A stretch of DNA of 9,582 bases from SURF-32 sp964648365 (GCA_964648365.1 CAZYLK010000210.1:1-9582); one strand, 5' to 3'; positions 1 through 7,274 are shown, counted from the first letter of the stretch. Notes: a model not told the origin generated them from the letters alone. Numbers and translations: made by a program.

Positions 1-50
1 TAGTGTCGTGCTGTTTGATCGCCGGCACATTCTCACTGGAGCAACGCGAC

Positions 51-656
51 ATGGCCCTGTTTAAGTCCAACGAAGAACGCCGCATCGAGCGCGACATCAA
101 GATTCGCCAGGGCATTCGGCGCATCGAGAAGGCCATTCGCGAGCAGGGTCGCATTGCCGATGATTTCATCGCCAACGCCCGCCGCGCAAAAGAGATCGGC
201 GACAACGCCCAGTACACGTTCATTCGCAACTCGCTGAAGAAGACAGCCACCATGCGCCGCGTGCTCGAGCGTCAGCTTCTTGCGGTCAAGAACGCTCTGC
301 TGATCAAGCGCCAGGCGGAAGCGTCAGCCGACTTTGCCGGAGCCATGGGCATGATGGCCGGCGAAATTGGAAAGCTCTTCGGCGAGACCGACCTGGTCAA
401 GACTCAGGCAGACTGGGAAAAAGCCATGGTCCAGTCCCAAACCATGGAGGAGCGTATGGACATGTTCCTCGGTGCTATCGAGGACATCGCTGCCCAGGAC
501 GCCGAAGTCTCCGGTCGGGAAGTCATCACCGATGAGGAAATCGACCGCATGATCGAGGCCGAGGCTGAAGCCGAACATCAAAAGGAACTCGGCAAACTTG
601 CCGGTCTTCGTGCCGAGCTGGATTCACTGAAGGGCAAGGGCGAGAAAACCAAGTAG
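51..656 (+). CDS. ESCRT-III/Snf7-like helical protein (candidate)
   Basis: This encodes 201 residues. The ATG at 51 is chosen because GGAG (38-41) lies 9 nt upstream; the frame is open to a GTG at 3 but that extension looks non-coding. The protein is almost wholly helical, starts MALFKS (compare the M-x-LF start of CHMP proteins), is strongly basic in the first 90 residues and acidic at about 145-180. A segment around 50-110 (RNSLKKTATMRRVLERQL, then QAEASADFAGAMGMM) resembles the helix 2/3 region of ESCRT-III subunits. The end, L186-x-x-E-L190-x-x-L193-K194, fits a MIM1-type motif except that the usual Arg is Glu. ESCRT-III proteins polymerise on membranes and are remodelled by Vps4. The next gene is a MIT-AAA ATPase of Vps4 type, which strongly supports the reading. 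No signal peptide or membrane helix is seen, so it should be cytoplasmic or peripheral. The family call rests on pattern resemblance; a generic coiled-coil or PspA-like protein is the alternative. Confidence 0.62.
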   Translation: MALFKSNEERRIERDIKIRQGIRRIEKAIREQGRIADDFIANARRAKEIGDNAQYTFIRNSLKKTATMRRVLERQLLAVKNALLIKRQAEASADFAGAMGMMAGEIGKLFGETDLVKTQADWEKAMVQSQTMEERMDMFLGAIEDIAAQDAEVSGREVITDEEIDRMIEAEAEAEHQKELGKLAGLRAELDSLKGKGEKTK

Positions 657-727
657 GGCGGACGTGCTCCGCGCCGTGAAATTTGCATATTTGTCTGAGT
701 CTTAGCGACCTACCGGTGCTTCCTTTT

Positions 728-1852
728 ATGGCTGTTTCCTTCTCCACGTTCGAACGCCTCAAAGACAAAGGCGTCGCCGCGTATAAGAAAGGCGAATTCG
801 CCTCCGCGCGCACTTACTTTACCGAGGCTGCCGAGTGCATGGTCGAACTCGCTGAGTCTGCCGAGTCCGACGAGGTTCGCCGCCAGCGCGAGCAGCTCGC
901 CGCCGAACTCATCGACCTTGCCAAGGACAGCGCCCGCTACGAGAAAGCTCCCAAGGGCGAACGTCCCCGCATTCGCGCGCGAGAGGAAGAAGACGGCGAC
1001 GGCAAGGACGCCTCGCAGTGGATCGTCAAAGACAAGCCCACGATCGGCTTTGACGACATCGCCGGACTGGACGACATCAAGCACGAGATCCGCCTGAAGA
1101 TGATCTACCCCTTCAGCCACCCTGAACTCGCTCAGCGCTACGGCATCAGCGTCGGCGGGGGGCTCTTGCTTTGGGGGCCGCCGGGCACCGGCAAGACCAT
1201 GATGGCCAAGGCCATCGCCCACGAAATCGACGCGACGTTCTTCGTCATCAGCCCGGCGCAGGTGATGAGCAAGTGGGTGGGCGAGGCGGAGCAGAACATC
1301 CGCAAGCTGTTCGACGCGGCGAAGGCGGAGCGGACGTCGGTCATCTTTATCGACGAGGTGGAGGCGCTGGTGCCGCGTCGCAAGAGCGATTCGTCCACCG
1401 TCATGCAGCGGGTAGTGCCGCAGATCTTGCAGGAACTGGAGGGTTTCGACCGCAAGGGCGACCGGGCGCTGCTCTTTATCGGAGCCACGAACAAGCCCTG
1501 GCTGCTGGACGAAGCGATGATGCGGCCTGGCCGGCTCGATTCGCACGTGTACGTCGGCCTGCCCGACGCGCCCGCCCGTTTCAAGCTGCTCGAAATCCAC
1601 CTGGCGAAGCGCCCGCTCGCCGATGATCTGGATATGGGCGCCCTGTGCGACCGGCTGGACGGCTACAGCGGCGCCGACATCAAGAATATTTGCCAGCAGG
1701 CGGCACAAATCCCCTTCATGGAGGCGGTCGGCGGCCGCGAGCCGCGCGCAATCACGATGGCCGACGTCAGCGGGGTGCTCGCTCGCACGCTGCCCTCGGT
1801 CAAGCCGGGCGACCTGGTGCGGTTTGAAACGTTCAAGGCGACGGGAAAGTGA
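728..1852 (+). CDS. Vps4-like AAA ATPase with N-terminal MIT-like domain
   Basis: This encodes 374 residues from the ATG at 728; an upstream TTG at 683 is less likely because the added residues do not fit the domain. Residues 5-72 form a MIT-like helical hairpin (LKDKGVAAYKKGEFASARTY, then two further helices). An acidic linker (84-96) precedes the AAA module: Walker A GPPGTGKT 150-157, pore loop SKWVGE 181-186, Walker B VIFIDE 205-210, sensor 1 GATNKPW 252-258, RPGR 266-269 at the arginine-finger region and GYSGADI 312-318 at sensor 2. The SKWVGE and GATNKPW forms and the C-terminal TLPSVKPGDL..F..F are typical of Vps4 and the meiotic AAA clade. The eukaryotic beta-domain insertion appears absent, as only a short loop follows sensor 2. 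Vps4 extracts and disassembles ESCRT-III polymers using ATP. The ESCRT-III-like gene lies 71 bp upstream on the same strand, so the two probably form an operon and a functional pair. The ATPase assignment is very secure; its role is inferred. Confidence 0.9.
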   Translation: MAVSFSTFERLKDKGVAAYKKGEFASARTYFTEAAECMVELAESAESDEVRRQREQLAAELIDLAKDSARYEKAPKGERPRIRAREEEDGDGKDASQWIVKDKPTIGFDDIAGLDDIKHEIRLKMIYPFSHPELAQRYGISVGGGLLLWGPPGTGKTMMAKAIAHEIDATFFVISPAQVMSKWVGEAEQNIRKLFDAAKAERTSVIFIDEVEALVPRRKSDSSTVMQRVVPQILQELEGFDRKGDRALLFIGATNKPWLLDEAMMRPGRLDSHVYVGLPDAPARFKLLEIHLAKRPLADDLDMGALCDRLDGYSGADIKNICQQAAQIPFMEAVGGREPRAITMADVSGVLARTLPSVKPGDLVRFETFKATGK

Positions 1853-1878
1853 CGTGTGCCTCGTGTAGAATAGGGTAC

Positions 1879-2062
1879 GCGCCGGTGTGGCGCATGTGGC
1901 ACCGGTTTGCAACCGGTGGTTCGGTTGTGCGGCGCCGGCCCGACGCTGCCACGTGAGAATCACCGGCAGGATGCCGGTGCCACGCAAGAGGCACCGGCTA
2001 CAAATCGGCGCCAAGTGCCACACGGGAATCGCCGGCGGATGCGGCAGGGCCGGTGCCACGCT
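1879..2062 (+). repeat. Cluster of REP-like palindromes (CCGGTGCCAC family)
   Basis: This 244-bp spacer between the Vps4-like and SPFH/propeller genes contains several perfect short hairpins: GCGCC/GGCGC (1879-1893), CACCGGTT/AACCGGTG with a 3-nt loop (1900-1918), and CACCGGCA/TGCCGGTG with a 3-nt loop (1961-1979). Two imperfect tandem copies begin TGCCAC and end CCGGTGCCACG (1947-1984 and 2016-2060). No T-tract follows any hairpin, so simple intrinsic termination is unlikely. The palindromes resemble dispersed REP-type repeats common in planctomycete genomes; that comparison is from memory. The downstream frame is open across this block, but the translation looks like repeat and not protein. 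The sequence is unrelated to elements E1-E4. Confidence 0.65.
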
Positions 2063-2096
2063 GGAGTCAACAGCACGGACCAGGTGGATGATGACG

Positions 2097-3866
2097 ATGT
2101 TGAAGTTTCACCCGGAACAGACCTTCGCCGATCCGAACTGCGTCGCGGTGGCGCTGCCAGGCTCGGAGGTCTTCGGCCTGATGCGCCGGCGCATCAACCT
2201 GCCGGCGCAGTGGGCGGCGCTCATCCAGCTCGAAGACGGCGGCGTTCGCGTCACCTCGCCCGGCGGCATCGCGGACGGCGCCGACGCCGACGATGTCCTG
2301 TTCGTGCGCACCACGCCGCTCAACGTCACTCAGCAGCACGATGCCATCGCCGCCGCCGACGGCTATCTCGGGCGGTTCGACGTGCGCTTCCGCGTGGCCG
2401 TCATCCCCGAACCGGGAGAGTTGCAGGCTCTTCACCGGAACATCGTCGGCAGCGCCGTAGAGGTCACGACCTCGGCGATTGGCTCGTTCCTGGACGGTGC
2501 GGTTCGGCGGGCCTGTCAGGATCTGGGAATGCGCATGGATGCCGCGACGCTGACCGACGCGGCCTCGGCCGACGCCATGACGGCTGCCGTCGCCGACGCC
2601 GTGAGAGGGGCCTGCTTTCAGGCCGGCCTGGCGCTGGTGGACGATCCGAGCGTCTCGTTTGTCTCGCCCGCGTATGAGCGCGTGCGCGCCGCCGATCAGG
2701 ACGCGGCCGTCCGGCGCCGCGAGCATGAGGCGTCGCGGCAACTCCGCGATGCGTTGCAGACCGCCCGACAGGAACATCTCGACCGGCTCGCCGGTACGCT
2801 GGCCCGGCTCAAGACGATGGCCGAAGCGTCGCCCGACGCCGACCTGCCCGTGCTGATGCGCACCTTTGCCGAGCAGGAGCGCAGCGACCTGTACGAGGCG
2901 CTCTTCGCCACGGTCGCCGCAGAGCGGCAGACGCGCGCGATCGTCGTCGCCACGGCCACGCAACTGCTTCACTTCGACCCGGACTCACCGGGCGAGCCGG
3001 GGCGGCGCATCGACATCGCCGGCGCCGCTGGACCGGTGCGATCCGTCCAGTGGTTCGCTGGCCTGGGAAGCTCGGGAATGCTGGCACTGGGCGCGTCGAC
3101 CGGCGTCTATCTGATGGGAATCGACGCCTCGACGCCCGAGCGAACGCTGCGCTTACAGGATGCGCCCGGCGTCCGCGGCGGCTTCAACGGCGTCGCGTTC
3201 GGGGGGGGGCAACTGTTCGCCTCGCACTCGGAGCTGGGCATCGCGCGATGGCGCCTCGATGCGGAAGCGCCGGGCGAGACGCTCTTCGAGTCGATGACGC
3301 GGCAGGCAAAGGCCATCCGCGGCATCCAGGTGCTAAACGACCACGCGTTCTGTGCGATCGACGATCGCGTCATCGCCTGGCCGCTCGAGGGTGACGCATC
3401 CACGCCGGCGCGCGTCTACACCGGCAGCCGTGCGACCCTCACGGCTGTCTGCGCCTCGTCCGCCGGTCTGTTCGCCGGCAACAGCGCCGGCGAGGTGCTG
3501 CACTGGCAGGGGCTGGACACGTCACGCCCGGCCGTTATTCACGCGGGCGGGCAACGCGGCGTGGAGTCCATCTGGCTCGCGTCGGCCGGCGGCGTGCAGA
3601 GGCTGATTTACACCGACACGTCGCTGTGCGTGTACTCGCGCGTGATGGGCGACACCTTCGCCTGCCGCTACGAAGCCTCCGGGCAGACGCTGCGCCGCGT
3701 GGATGTGGCGCCGGACCTGATTACCGCCACCAACGACCTGCGCGATCGACTGCTCCACTGGCGCCCCGGCCGCCCGGCCGAGCCGTACGCCATGACCCAC
3801 GTCGGACGGTTGACGGGTCACAGCGTGCAGGATGTCTGCCTCGTGGGGAAAAAGGTGTCAGGATGA
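2097..3866 (+). CDS. SPFH/band-7-like protein with coiled coil and predicted beta-propeller
   Basis: This encodes 589 residues from the ATG at 2097, which has AGGTGG (2082-2087) 9 nt upstream. ATGs at 2088 and 2091 are in frame but too close to that site, and the ORF back to 1887 is repeat DNA. Residues about 15-190 have an SPFH/band-7-like pattern: a strand-rich start, then GRFDVRFRVAV, a -PGEL- segment, helices, and a final GLALVDDPSVSFV. Residues about 195-280 are charged and helical, probably coiled coil. From about 283 to the end, repeated short strands with small turns (for example SVQWFAGLGSSGMLALGAST) suggest a WD40- or PQQ-like propeller. No membrane helix is seen. SPFH proteins scaffold membranes, and in Bacillus the SPFH protein YdjI works with PspA, itself an ESCRT-III relative, so a shared job with the two upstream genes is plausible. 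The last five residues and stop codon are supplied by element E1. A G9 run occurs at 3201-3209. The domain calls are by eye; the function is unknown. Confidence 0.72.
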   Translation: MLKFHPEQTFADPNCVAVALPGSEVFGLMRRRINLPAQWAALIQLEDGGVRVTSPGGIADGADADDVLFVRTTPLNVTQQHDAIAAADGYLGRFDVRFRVAVIPEPGELQALHRNIVGSAVEVTTSAIGSFLDGAVRRACQDLGMRMDAATLTDAASADAMTAAVADAVRGACFQAGLALVDDPSVSFVSPAYERVRAADQDAAVRRREHEASRQLRDALQTARQEHLDRLAGTLARLKTMAEASPDADLPVLMRTFAEQERSDLYEALFATVAAERQTRAIVVATATQLLHFDPDSPGEPGRRIDIAGAAGPVRSVQWFAGLGSSGMLALGASTGVYLMGIDASTPERTLRLQDAPGVRGGFNGVAFGGGQLFASHSELGIARWRLDAEAPGETLFESMTRQAKAIRGIQVLNDHAFCAIDDRVIAWPLEGDASTPARVYTGSRATLTAVCASSAGLFAGNSAGEVLHWQGLDTSRPAVIHAGGQRGVESIWLASAGGVQRLIYTDTSLCVYSRVMGDTFACRYEASGQTLRRVDVAPDLITATNDLRDRLLHWRPGRPAEPYAMTHVGRLTGHSVQDVCLVGKKVSG

Positions 3867-3967
3867 TTTTTGCCTTGAAGCCGCCAACATCCGAAATCCA
3901 CGTTCGCGCAATGTCACGGTCGATCCGCGTTTGGCGGTAGCGCAAAAATCATCCTGACACCTTTTTC
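3848..3967. mobile_element. RAYT-associated inverted-repeat element E1 (120 bp)
   Basis: Perfect 26-bp terminal inverted repeats occupy 3848-3873 (beginning GAAAAAGGTGTCAGGATGA) and 3942-3967. They enclose a 68-bp core that has an extra internal inverted repeat, CCGCCAA (3881-3887) with TTGGCGG (3931-3937). The arms are identical to those of E2, E3 and E4; the core resembles E2 and E3 in the same orientation. No target-site duplication is visible. The left arm provides the end of the upstream ORF (Lys-Lys-Val-Ser-Gly, TGA at 3864-3866). As RNA it would form a long stem closing on A5/U5, so it may also act as a transcription terminator in either direction. It is best interpreted as a REPIN/MITE-like non-autonomous element mobilised by the RAYT at 7256-7939. 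Confidence 0.88.
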
Positions 3968-3998
3968 TGCACCGCGACATCCGCCGGACTCGCCTGCG

Positions 3999-4028
3999 TG
4001 GACAGCGGCCAAGCCCGCGCGTTACAAT
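3999..4028 (+). promoter_or_regulatory. Sigma-70-type promoter for ppk2
   Basis: TGGACA (3999-4004) and TACAAT (4023-4028) are separated by 18 bp, each one mismatch or fewer from a good consensus hexamer. Transcription would begin near 4035, giving a leader of about 143 nt before the ppk2 ATG at 4178. The rest of the gap (3968-4177) holds no convincing ORF, RNA gene or terminator. The site lies just downstream of E1, so ppk2 appears transcriptionally separate from the ESCRT-like cluster. Confidence 0.5.
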
Positions 4029-4177
4029 TCCGTCAGGTAGCGCAGCAACGGGGGTCCAACCGCGAGGCAGCGCCCGGTTCTCGCATCCGCCGCGGGTTCG
4101 AGCGACGGGGCCAGGATCCGTCATACTTTCCCCCCACCGCGGTGCTGCCCTGATCCCGGCCAGCGGAGGCGATCGCC

Positions 4178-4987
4178 ATGAGTAAGAACGACGCAGCACC
4201 CAACGAAAAGAGGCTCAAGCGCAAGGACTACGACAAAGAACTGCGACGGCTGCAAGCGCGGCTGTGCGACTTGCAGGCGTGGATCAAGCACAAGGGCCTT
4301 CGCGTCATCATCGTTTTCGAGGGGCGCGACGCGGCCGGCAAGGGCGGAACCATCCGCGCTCTCACCGAGCGTCTCAGCCCGCGCGTCTTTCGCGTCGTCG
4401 CCTTGCCGGCGCCGTCTGACCGCGAAAAATCGCAGATGTACATCCAGCGGTACATGCAGCACTTCCCCGCCGCGGGTGAGGTCGTCGTCTTCGACCGCAG
4501 TTGGTACAACCGCGCCGGCGTGGAATACGTGATGGGCTTCTGCACGGACAAGCAGCACCAGCGATTTCTCGAACTCTGTCCGGAAATCGAGAAGTACATC
4601 GTGGGCGGCGGCATCCAGCTCATCAAGATATGGCTGGAAGTCAGCGACAAGGAACAGAAGCGCCGGTTCGAGGCGCGCATCGAGGATCCGCTGCGCCAGT
4701 GGAAGCTCAGCCCGATGGACCTGCCCTCGCGCAGCAAGTGGTTCGAGTACTCGCGGGCGCGCGATCTGATGCTCGACGCCACGGATACGAAATGGGCGCC
4801 GTGGTACGTCCTGCGTTCGGACGACAAGAAACGCGCCCGCCTGAACTGCCTGACGCACATTCTCAACCTCATCCCTCACGAGAAGGTCGCGTGCGCGGAT
4901 ATCAAGTTGCCCGAACGCTCCATGAAGGGCAAATACGATGACCAGGCCTCGCTCGAGGGCAGGAAGTTCGTGCCTGAAAAATACTGA
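4178..4987 (+). CDS. ppk2: Polyphosphate kinase 2 (PPK2)
   Basis: This encodes 269 residues; the ATG at 4178 has GGAGG (4165-4169) 8 nt upstream. PPK2 enzymes transfer phosphate between inorganic polyphosphate and nucleoside di- or monophosphates, usually favouring ATP or GTP formation from polyphosphate in the cytoplasm. The family signature is clear: Walker A GRDAAGKGG at 49-57, Walker B VVVFDRSWYNRAG at 102-114 with the DRSWYNR motif, and the lid segment KRRFEARIEDPLRQWKLS at 161-178. Length and single-domain layout fit the short one-domain class; class I (nucleoside diphosphate) is most likely, but nucleotide preference cannot be read from sequence. A 72-bp gap separates it from the SulP gene downstream on the same strand. 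The first 25 residues are lysine- and arginine-rich, which is common in this family. Confidence 0.96.
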   Translation: MSKNDAAPNEKRLKRKDYDKELRRLQARLCDLQAWIKHKGLRVIIVFEGRDAAGKGGTIRALTERLSPRVFRVVALPAPSDREKSQMYIQRYMQHFPAAGEVVVFDRSWYNRAGVEYVMGFCTDKQHQRFLELCPEIEKYIVGGGIQLIKIWLEVSDKEQKRRFEARIEDPLRQWKLSPMDLPSRSKWFEYSRARDLMLDATDTKWAPWYVLRSDDKKRARLNCLTHILNLIPHEKVACADIKLPERSMKGKYDDQASLEGRKFVPEKY

Positions 4988-5059
4988 TCCGCTGAGCACG
5001 CGAGCAGCCGACACTCGCCGCCGTCCGCGGTAACGTCCACGGTTGAGGGCGCATTCCGT

Positions 5060-6754
5060 ATGACGAACATGACGCCTCACGCGACGACCCCTCGCCCGTG
5101 GCTGCCCGCGCGGCGCTGGTTGAAAAGTTACGAGCGCTCGTGGCTGCGGGCTGACGTTGTAGCCGGCGTCACCCTCGCCGCCTATCTGCTGCCGGCCGGC
5201 ATCGCAGACGCCTCGCTCGCCAATCTTCCGCCCCAGGTGGGCATTTACGCCTGCCTCTTCTCGGGCCTGGTGTTCTGGCTGTTCTGCAGCTCGCGCCACA
5301 CCGCCATCACCGTGACGTCGGCGATTTCGCTCCTCGTCGGCGCATCGCTGGGCGACATTGCCGGCGGAGACACGGCGCGGTTCGCCGCCCTGGCCGCGGG
5401 CACGACGCTGCTGGTGGCCCTGATCGCCTTCGTCGCCTGGCTCGCCCGCGCGGGGGCCATCGTCAGCTTCATCTCCGAAAGCGTCATGGTCGGGTTCAAG
5501 TGTGGCGTGGCGCTGGTCATCGCCAGCACCCAGTTGCCCAAGTTGTTCGGCTTCAAGGGCGGCCACGGCAGTTTCTGGCAGCGCGGCGCCGACTTCCTCA
5601 CCCATCTGCATGAGACCAATGCCGTGTCGCTTGCGCTGGGTCTGGCCGCGCTCGCGATCCTGGTTCTGGGCAAGGTGTACATGAAGAACCGGCCCGTCGC
5701 GCTGTTCGTGGTGCTCGCGAGCATCGCCGCGGCCGCGTTCGCCGATCTGGAGGGGCGCGGCGTCAAGCTGCTCGGCGAAGTGCCGCAGGGACTGCCCGCC
5801 CTCGCACTTCCCGGCATCCGCGCGTCTGACTTGAACGAACTGCTGCCGCTGGCGCTGGCTTGCTTTCTGCTCGGTGCGGTGGAAACGGCGGCCATCGGGC
5901 GGATGTTCGCCGCCAGGCACGGCGGACGGCTGGATGCCAACCAGGAGTTCGCGGCACTGGCCGCGGCCAACCTGGCCGCGGGCCTGGTTCAGGGGCTGCC
6001 GGTGAGCGGCGGCATGTCCCAGTCGCTCGTCAACGAAAGCGGCGGCGCTCGCACGCCGCTTTCCGGCCTGATCGCATCGATCGTCATTCTCATCGTGGTG
6101 CTTTTTCTGACCGCGGCGCTGCGCTTCCTGCCCCAACCCGTGCTCGCTGCCATTGTGCTCATGGCAGTGACCGGCTTGTTCAAAGTCTCTTCGCTGCGTC
6201 ACCTGCGCCATACCAACCGGACCGAGTACATCGTGGCCCTCACCGCGCTGGTGGGCGTCCTCTGCTCGGGCTTGCTGCGTGGCGTCCTGATCGGCGCGAT
6301 CATCTCGCTGGTGCTGTTGATCCGCCGCGCATCACGGCCGCACGTTGCCGTCCTGGGGCGTATCCCGGGGACGCGCCGGTTCTCGGATCGCGAACGCAAC
6401 CCGGACAACGAGCTGATTCCCGGCGTGCTGATCTTTCGACCGGAATCGAGCCTGCTGTATTTCAACATCGACTACATCTGCGACACGATCCGCGGCCGTG
6501 TGCGCGCCGAGGCGACGCCCCCGCGTCTGGTCGTGCTGGACCTCTCGGCCGCGCCCTTCGTGGACATGCAGGGCGCTCACGCCCTGGCCGAACTGGCGCA
6601 GGAGCTTGCCGCAGATGGAATCACCCTGAAGGCGGTGGAGGCCCGTTCGTCGGTGCGCGACCGCCTCCGCGCCGAAGGCGTCGATGACAAACTCGGGAAC
6701 GTCAACCGGTTCAGCTCCGTCGCGGACGCCGTGGAGAAAAAGGTGTCAGGATGA
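5060..6754 (+). CDS. SulP-family inorganic anion transporter with STAS domain
   Basis: This encodes 564 residues; the ATG at 5060 has GAGGG (5045-5049) 10 nt upstream. SulP proteins are inner-membrane carriers for sulfate, bicarbonate or other anions. The membrane part (about 25-425) has the typical opening (ADVVAGVTLAAYLLPAGIAD, 31-50), the SRHTAITVTSAISLL segment (78-92) and the NLAAGLVQGLPVSGGMSQS region (304-322), with some ten or more hydrophobic helices. A cytoplasmic STAS domain covers about 455-557 (VVLDLSAAPFVDMQGAHAL). The position often held by Ser or Thr after the conserved Asp is Met here (D502-M503), so phospho-control of the classic STAS kind is unlikely. Substrate cannot be assigned. 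The STAS fold is complete, but the final KKVSG and the stop come from element E2, so the native last codons were replaced. It may be co-transcribed with ppk2 72 bp upstream. Confidence 0.95.
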   Translation: MTNMTPHATTPRPWLPARRWLKSYERSWLRADVVAGVTLAAYLLPAGIADASLANLPPQVGIYACLFSGLVFWLFCSSRHTAITVTSAISLLVGASLGDIAGGDTARFAALAAGTTLLVALIAFVAWLARAGAIVSFISESVMVGFKCGVALVIASTQLPKLFGFKGGHGSFWQRGADFLTHLHETNAVSLALGLAALAILVLGKVYMKNRPVALFVVLASIAAAAFADLEGRGVKLLGEVPQGLPALALPGIRASDLNELLPLALACFLLGAVETAAIGRMFAARHGGRLDANQEFAALAAANLAAGLVQGLPVSGGMSQSLVNESGGARTPLSGLIASIVILIVVLFLTAALRFLPQPVLAAIVLMAVTGLFKVSSLRHLRHTNRTEYIVALTALVGVLCSGLLRGVLIGAIISLVLLIRRASRPHVAVLGRIPGTRRFSDRERNPDNELIPGVLIFRPESSLLYFNIDYICDTIRGRVRAEATPPRLVVLDLSAAPFVDMQGAHALAELAQELAADGITLKAVEARSSVRDRLRAEGVDDKLGNVNRFSSVADAVEKKVSG

Positions 6755-6856
6755 TTTTTGCGGGTAAATGGCGTCCATCAGAGACCGAGTCCCGAGGAGT
6801 GTGCCGGCTGATCAAGCCGTTGCAGGTACCGCAAAAATCATCCTGACACCTTTTTC
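6736..6856. mobile_element. RAYT-associated inverted-repeat element E2 (121 bp)
   Basis: The arms at 6736-6761 and 6831-6856 are perfect 26-bp inverted repeats identical to those of E1, E3 and E4; the core is 69 bp. The reverse complement of the core aligns without gaps to the E4 core at about 52 of 69 positions. It sits between two convergent ORFs and supplies a stop codon to each: TGA at 6752-6754 for sulP (plus) and TGA on the minus strand at 6840-6838 for the small membrane ORF. Both ORFs therefore end KKVSG. As a symmetrical stem closing on A5/T5 it could terminate transcription from both sides. Confidence 0.9.
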
Positions 6857-7110
6857 CCGACAAGCCCGTCCACGATCCCCCAGGCGATCAGGATCCAGAT
6901 CACGTCGACGCTGTTGAAGGCTGCAAACCACGCCAGACCGGTCGCCGCCAGCCCGACGACCGGCCGGAGCGCGCCCCATCCGGCGCGGACACGCTCCATC
7001 CGCCACCAGAAGACGCTCCAGGCGACGATGCTGCCGAGGATGCTCACGCGGCCGGTGAGCAGAAACTGGGCATAGCCGATCCCGACGAGCGTGGCCACGC
7101 ACAGCGTCAC
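6838..7110 (-). CDS. Small hydrophobic membrane protein, probably truncated
   Basis: The minus-strand frame is open from 7287 to a TGA at 6840-6838. Its plausible protein part lies between elements E3 and E2. It has about three hydrophobic stretches (around ALVSVTLCVATLVGIGYAQ, VSILGSIVAWSVFWW and VVGLAATGLAWFAAFNS) and ends in the element-encoded KKVSG. There is no in-frame ATG; the GTG at 7110 is given as a nominal start but it has no ribosome-binding site and cuts into the first helix. The open frame continues upstream through E3 into the RAYT gene's antisense-frame DNA, which is not credible protein. The simplest reading is that insertion of E3 removed the true 5' end, leaving a remnant; an intact small protein with a GTG start is the alternative. 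I recognise no family. Confidence 0.4.
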   Translation of the reverse strand: MTLCVATLVGIGYAQFLLTGRVSILGSIVAWSVFWWRMERVRAGWGALRPVVGLAATGLAWFAAFNSVDVIWILIAWGIVDGLVGKKVSG

Positions 7111-7155
7111 GCTGACAAGCGCCTGCGACAGCGCCGAACCCGGCGCGGCGTCGCC

Positions 7156-7274
7156 GAAAAAGGTGTCAGGATGATTTTTGCCGTTCACAGGCCGACTCCC
7201 TGATCGACTCCGGCACTGTATCACGGCTGACCAGCGTCTGACGACACCGCAAAAATCATCCTGACACCTTTTTC
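7156..7274. mobile_element. RAYT-associated inverted-repeat element E3 (119 bp)
   Basis: Perfect 26-bp arms at 7156-7181 and 7249-7274 surround a 67-bp core. The core shares a CGGCTGA-centred block with E2 (same orientation) and its reverse complement shares TCAGCCGT and AGTCG blocks with E4. The right arm gives the RAYT gene its last codons and its TGA (minus strand 7258-7256). The left arm abuts the 5' side of the small membrane ORF. No target duplication flanks it. Confidence 0.9.

Noticed and set aside
657..675. Hairpin GCGGA/TCCGC after the ESCRT-III-like gene as a terminator
   Set aside because: The stem is only 5 bp and no T-tract follows, and the next gene appears co-transcribed.
1866..1871. 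TAGAAT as a -10 box for the SPFH/propeller gene
   Set aside because: No acceptable -35 hexamer lies 16-18 bp upstream, so a promoter here is not supported.
1887..2096. N-terminal extension of the SPFH/propeller ORF
   Set aside because: The extra 70 codons translate the palindromic repeat block; a good ribosome-binding site points to the ATG at 2097.
3949..4035. Minus-strand ORF ending KKVSG in the right arm of E1
   Set aside because: Only about 22 codons are open after the previous stop and there is no start codon or protein-like character.
4121..6211. Long minus-strand ORF of 696 codons antisense to ppk2 and sulP
   Set aside because: It is a shadow of two well-recognised genes in GC-rich DNA and has a low-complexity composition with no recognisable family.
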